Source of the DNA: Arthrobacter sp. FB24 | GTDB lineage: Bacteria > Actinomycetota > Actinomycetes > Actinomycetales > Micrococcaceae | NCBI RefSeq assembly: GCF_000196235.1 | Contig: NC_008541.1 | Span: 186,001 to 250,000 of the forward strand | Direction: 5' to 3' | Length of the DNA stretch: 64,000 nucleotides | Shown here: positions 63,162 through 64,000 of the stretch, one piece after another | Position numbering within the stretch: position 1 is the stretch's first letter | Layout of the letters: each line of letters starts with the position of its first letter | Position numbers and translations under genes: made by a program | Notes under the pieces: generated by a model | Told to the model about the DNA's origin: nothing | Seen by the model: only the letters and a program-made list of their open reading frames with translations | Databases searched by the model: none

Positions 63162-64000
63162 ATGACTGCGCTCGGAAGTAAAGTTGCCAGTACGTCATCC
63201 CCAAAAAATCCCCGCCTCATGACCCGGAAGCGCTGGGTCATTATCTGGCTTGCCTTCATCGGGCTGAGCATCAACTACCTGGACCGCTCCAGCCTCAGTG
63301 TTGCGTTGCCCTTCATGGGCAAGGACTTCGAACTGACCGCCACCCAGCAGGGCCTGATCTTTGCCGCCTTCTTCTGGGCCTACGACTTCTGCCAGCTGGC
63401 TGCCGGTTGGTACGTGGATAAGGTCGGACCGCGCAAGTCGTTCTCCTTGGCGGCGCTCTGGTGGTCCGTGTTCACCATGGTGACCGCCGCGGCGACGAGC
63501 TTCTGGTCCCTCTTCGCGGCCCGCTTCCTCCTGGGCGTCGGCGAAAGCCCCGCGCCCAGCACGGCAGCCAAGGTGGTGGCCACCTGGTTCCCCGTCCGTG
63601 AACGGGCTTTTGCCACAAGCATCTGGGATTCGGGTTCCCGGGTGGGGGCCGTCATTGCGCTTCCCATCGTTACCCTGATCGTGGCGCTGACGTCTTGGCA
63701 CGCGGTATTCATCATCATCGGCATCGCCGGCGTGATCTGGGCGGCCGTCTGGTGGAAGGTGTACCGCAGCCCCCAGGAGCACCCCGGTGCCAACGCCGCC
63801 GAAGTGGCGTACATCGAAGAAGGTGGCGCCCGCGGCGAAGGCAGCGACGACGCCAACGCCGCCAAGCTGCCGTGGCGCTCGCTCTTCAAGTACCGCACCA
63901 TCCTCAGCATGATGTTCGGCTTCTTCTGCTTGAACAGCGCCATCTACTTCTTCATCACCTTCTTCCCGAGCTACCTCGTGAAGGAACGCGGATTCGACTT
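63162..64000 (+). CDS. MFS transporter, anion:cation symporter-like, partial (3' end outside window)
   Basis: The first 279 residues of a major facilitator; the frame is open to the window edge. The start is ATG 63162 behind AAGGAGA. The N-terminus KRWVIIWLAFIGLSINYLDRSSLSVALPFM and the RFLLGVGESPAPSTAAKVVATWFP segment are characteristic of the ACS branch, whose members import hexuronates, glucarate and other sugar acids. With the dehydratase operon and the shared operators it is the probable sugar-acid importer of this module. The exact substrate cannot be read from sequence. Confidence 0.9.
   Translation, partial: MTALGSKVASTSSPKNPRLMTRKRWVIIWLAFIGLSINYLDRSSLSVALPFMGKDFELTATQQGLIFAAFFWAYDFCQLAAGWYVDKVGPRKSFSLAALWWSVFTMVTAAATSFWSLFAARFLLGVGESPAPSTAAKVVATWFPVRERAFATSIWDSGSRVGAVIALPIVTLIVALTSWHAVFIIIGIAGVIWAAVWWKVYRSPQEHPGANAAEVAYIEEGGARGEGSDDANAAKLPWRSLFKYRTILSMMFGFFCLNSAIYFFITFFPSYLVKERGFD

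Overview
The window is high-GC DNA from an actinomycete and most resembles the Arthrobacter/Pseudarthrobacter group. Supporting signs are DisA, an arsenate reductase of the mycothiol-coupled type, a PHO box built from 11-bp repeats, an IdeR/DmdR-like iron box, a CsoR-like copper operator, GTG/TTG starts and many 1-4 bp gene overlaps. The genus is inferred from gene content; no marker gene for taxonomy is present. There are about 48 protein genes and one tRNA. No CRISPR array, insertion sequence, integrase or prophage was seen.

Layout. (a) 1-9.8 kb: a sialic-acid locus. nanE, nanK and a nanA-like lyase follow a four-gene peptide-type ABC transporter that includes a permease-ATPase fusion. A sialidase without a visible signal peptide is divergent from it, and a 21-bp inverted repeat lies between. 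(b) 9.8-18 kb: disA, prfC, a soluble Ser/Thr kinase with a GAF domain, a PucR/CdaR-type regulator, and a ferredoxin reductase-fatty acid desaturase pair. (c) 18-22.9 kb: copper handling, with a CopB-type ATPase, a multicopper oxidase, a SHOCT protein and a methyltransferase, and a perfect CsoR-like palindrome before copB. (d) 23-25.6 kb: radA and a FUSC-type membrane protein.

(e) 25.8-32.7 kb: phosphate uptake. A PHO box precedes pstS, a large stem-loop separates pstS from pstCAB, and a Pit/DUF47 pair converges on pstB. tRNA-Lys(UUU) follows. (f) 33.1-41.4 kb: an arsenic-resistance block with two-domain ArsA, ArsR, Acr3, two mechanistically different arsenate reductases, thioredoxin reductase, a flavoprotein with a cysteine tail and an MFS transporter. 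(g) 41.4-45.3 kb: an extradiol dioxygenase, a LacI regulator, and a DUF4397 protein next to a class F sortase.

(h) 45.3-54.4 kb: arabinose and arabinan use. araB-araD-araA, a GH51 arabinofuranosidase, a GH43-like enzyme and a LacI regulator are linked by shared operator motifs; an HtrA-like lipoprotein protease lies between them. (i) 54.5-58 kb: efeUOB iron uptake behind an IdeR-like box. (j) 58-64 kb: a sugar-acid locus with an L-fuconate/D-arabinonate dehydratase-like enolase, a semialdehyde dehydrogenase, a FAH-fold enzyme, a GntR regulator and an MFS transporter cut by the window edge. Both of its promoters carry two TATATGAW repeats exactly 20 bp apart.

Most of the window is a string of self-contained uptake and catabolic modules, each with its own candidate operator. 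The least conventional parts are the apparently cytosolic sialidase with Sat-like transport, the composite arsenic block, the operator network of the arabinose genes, the sugar-acid module and the structured gap upstream of pit.
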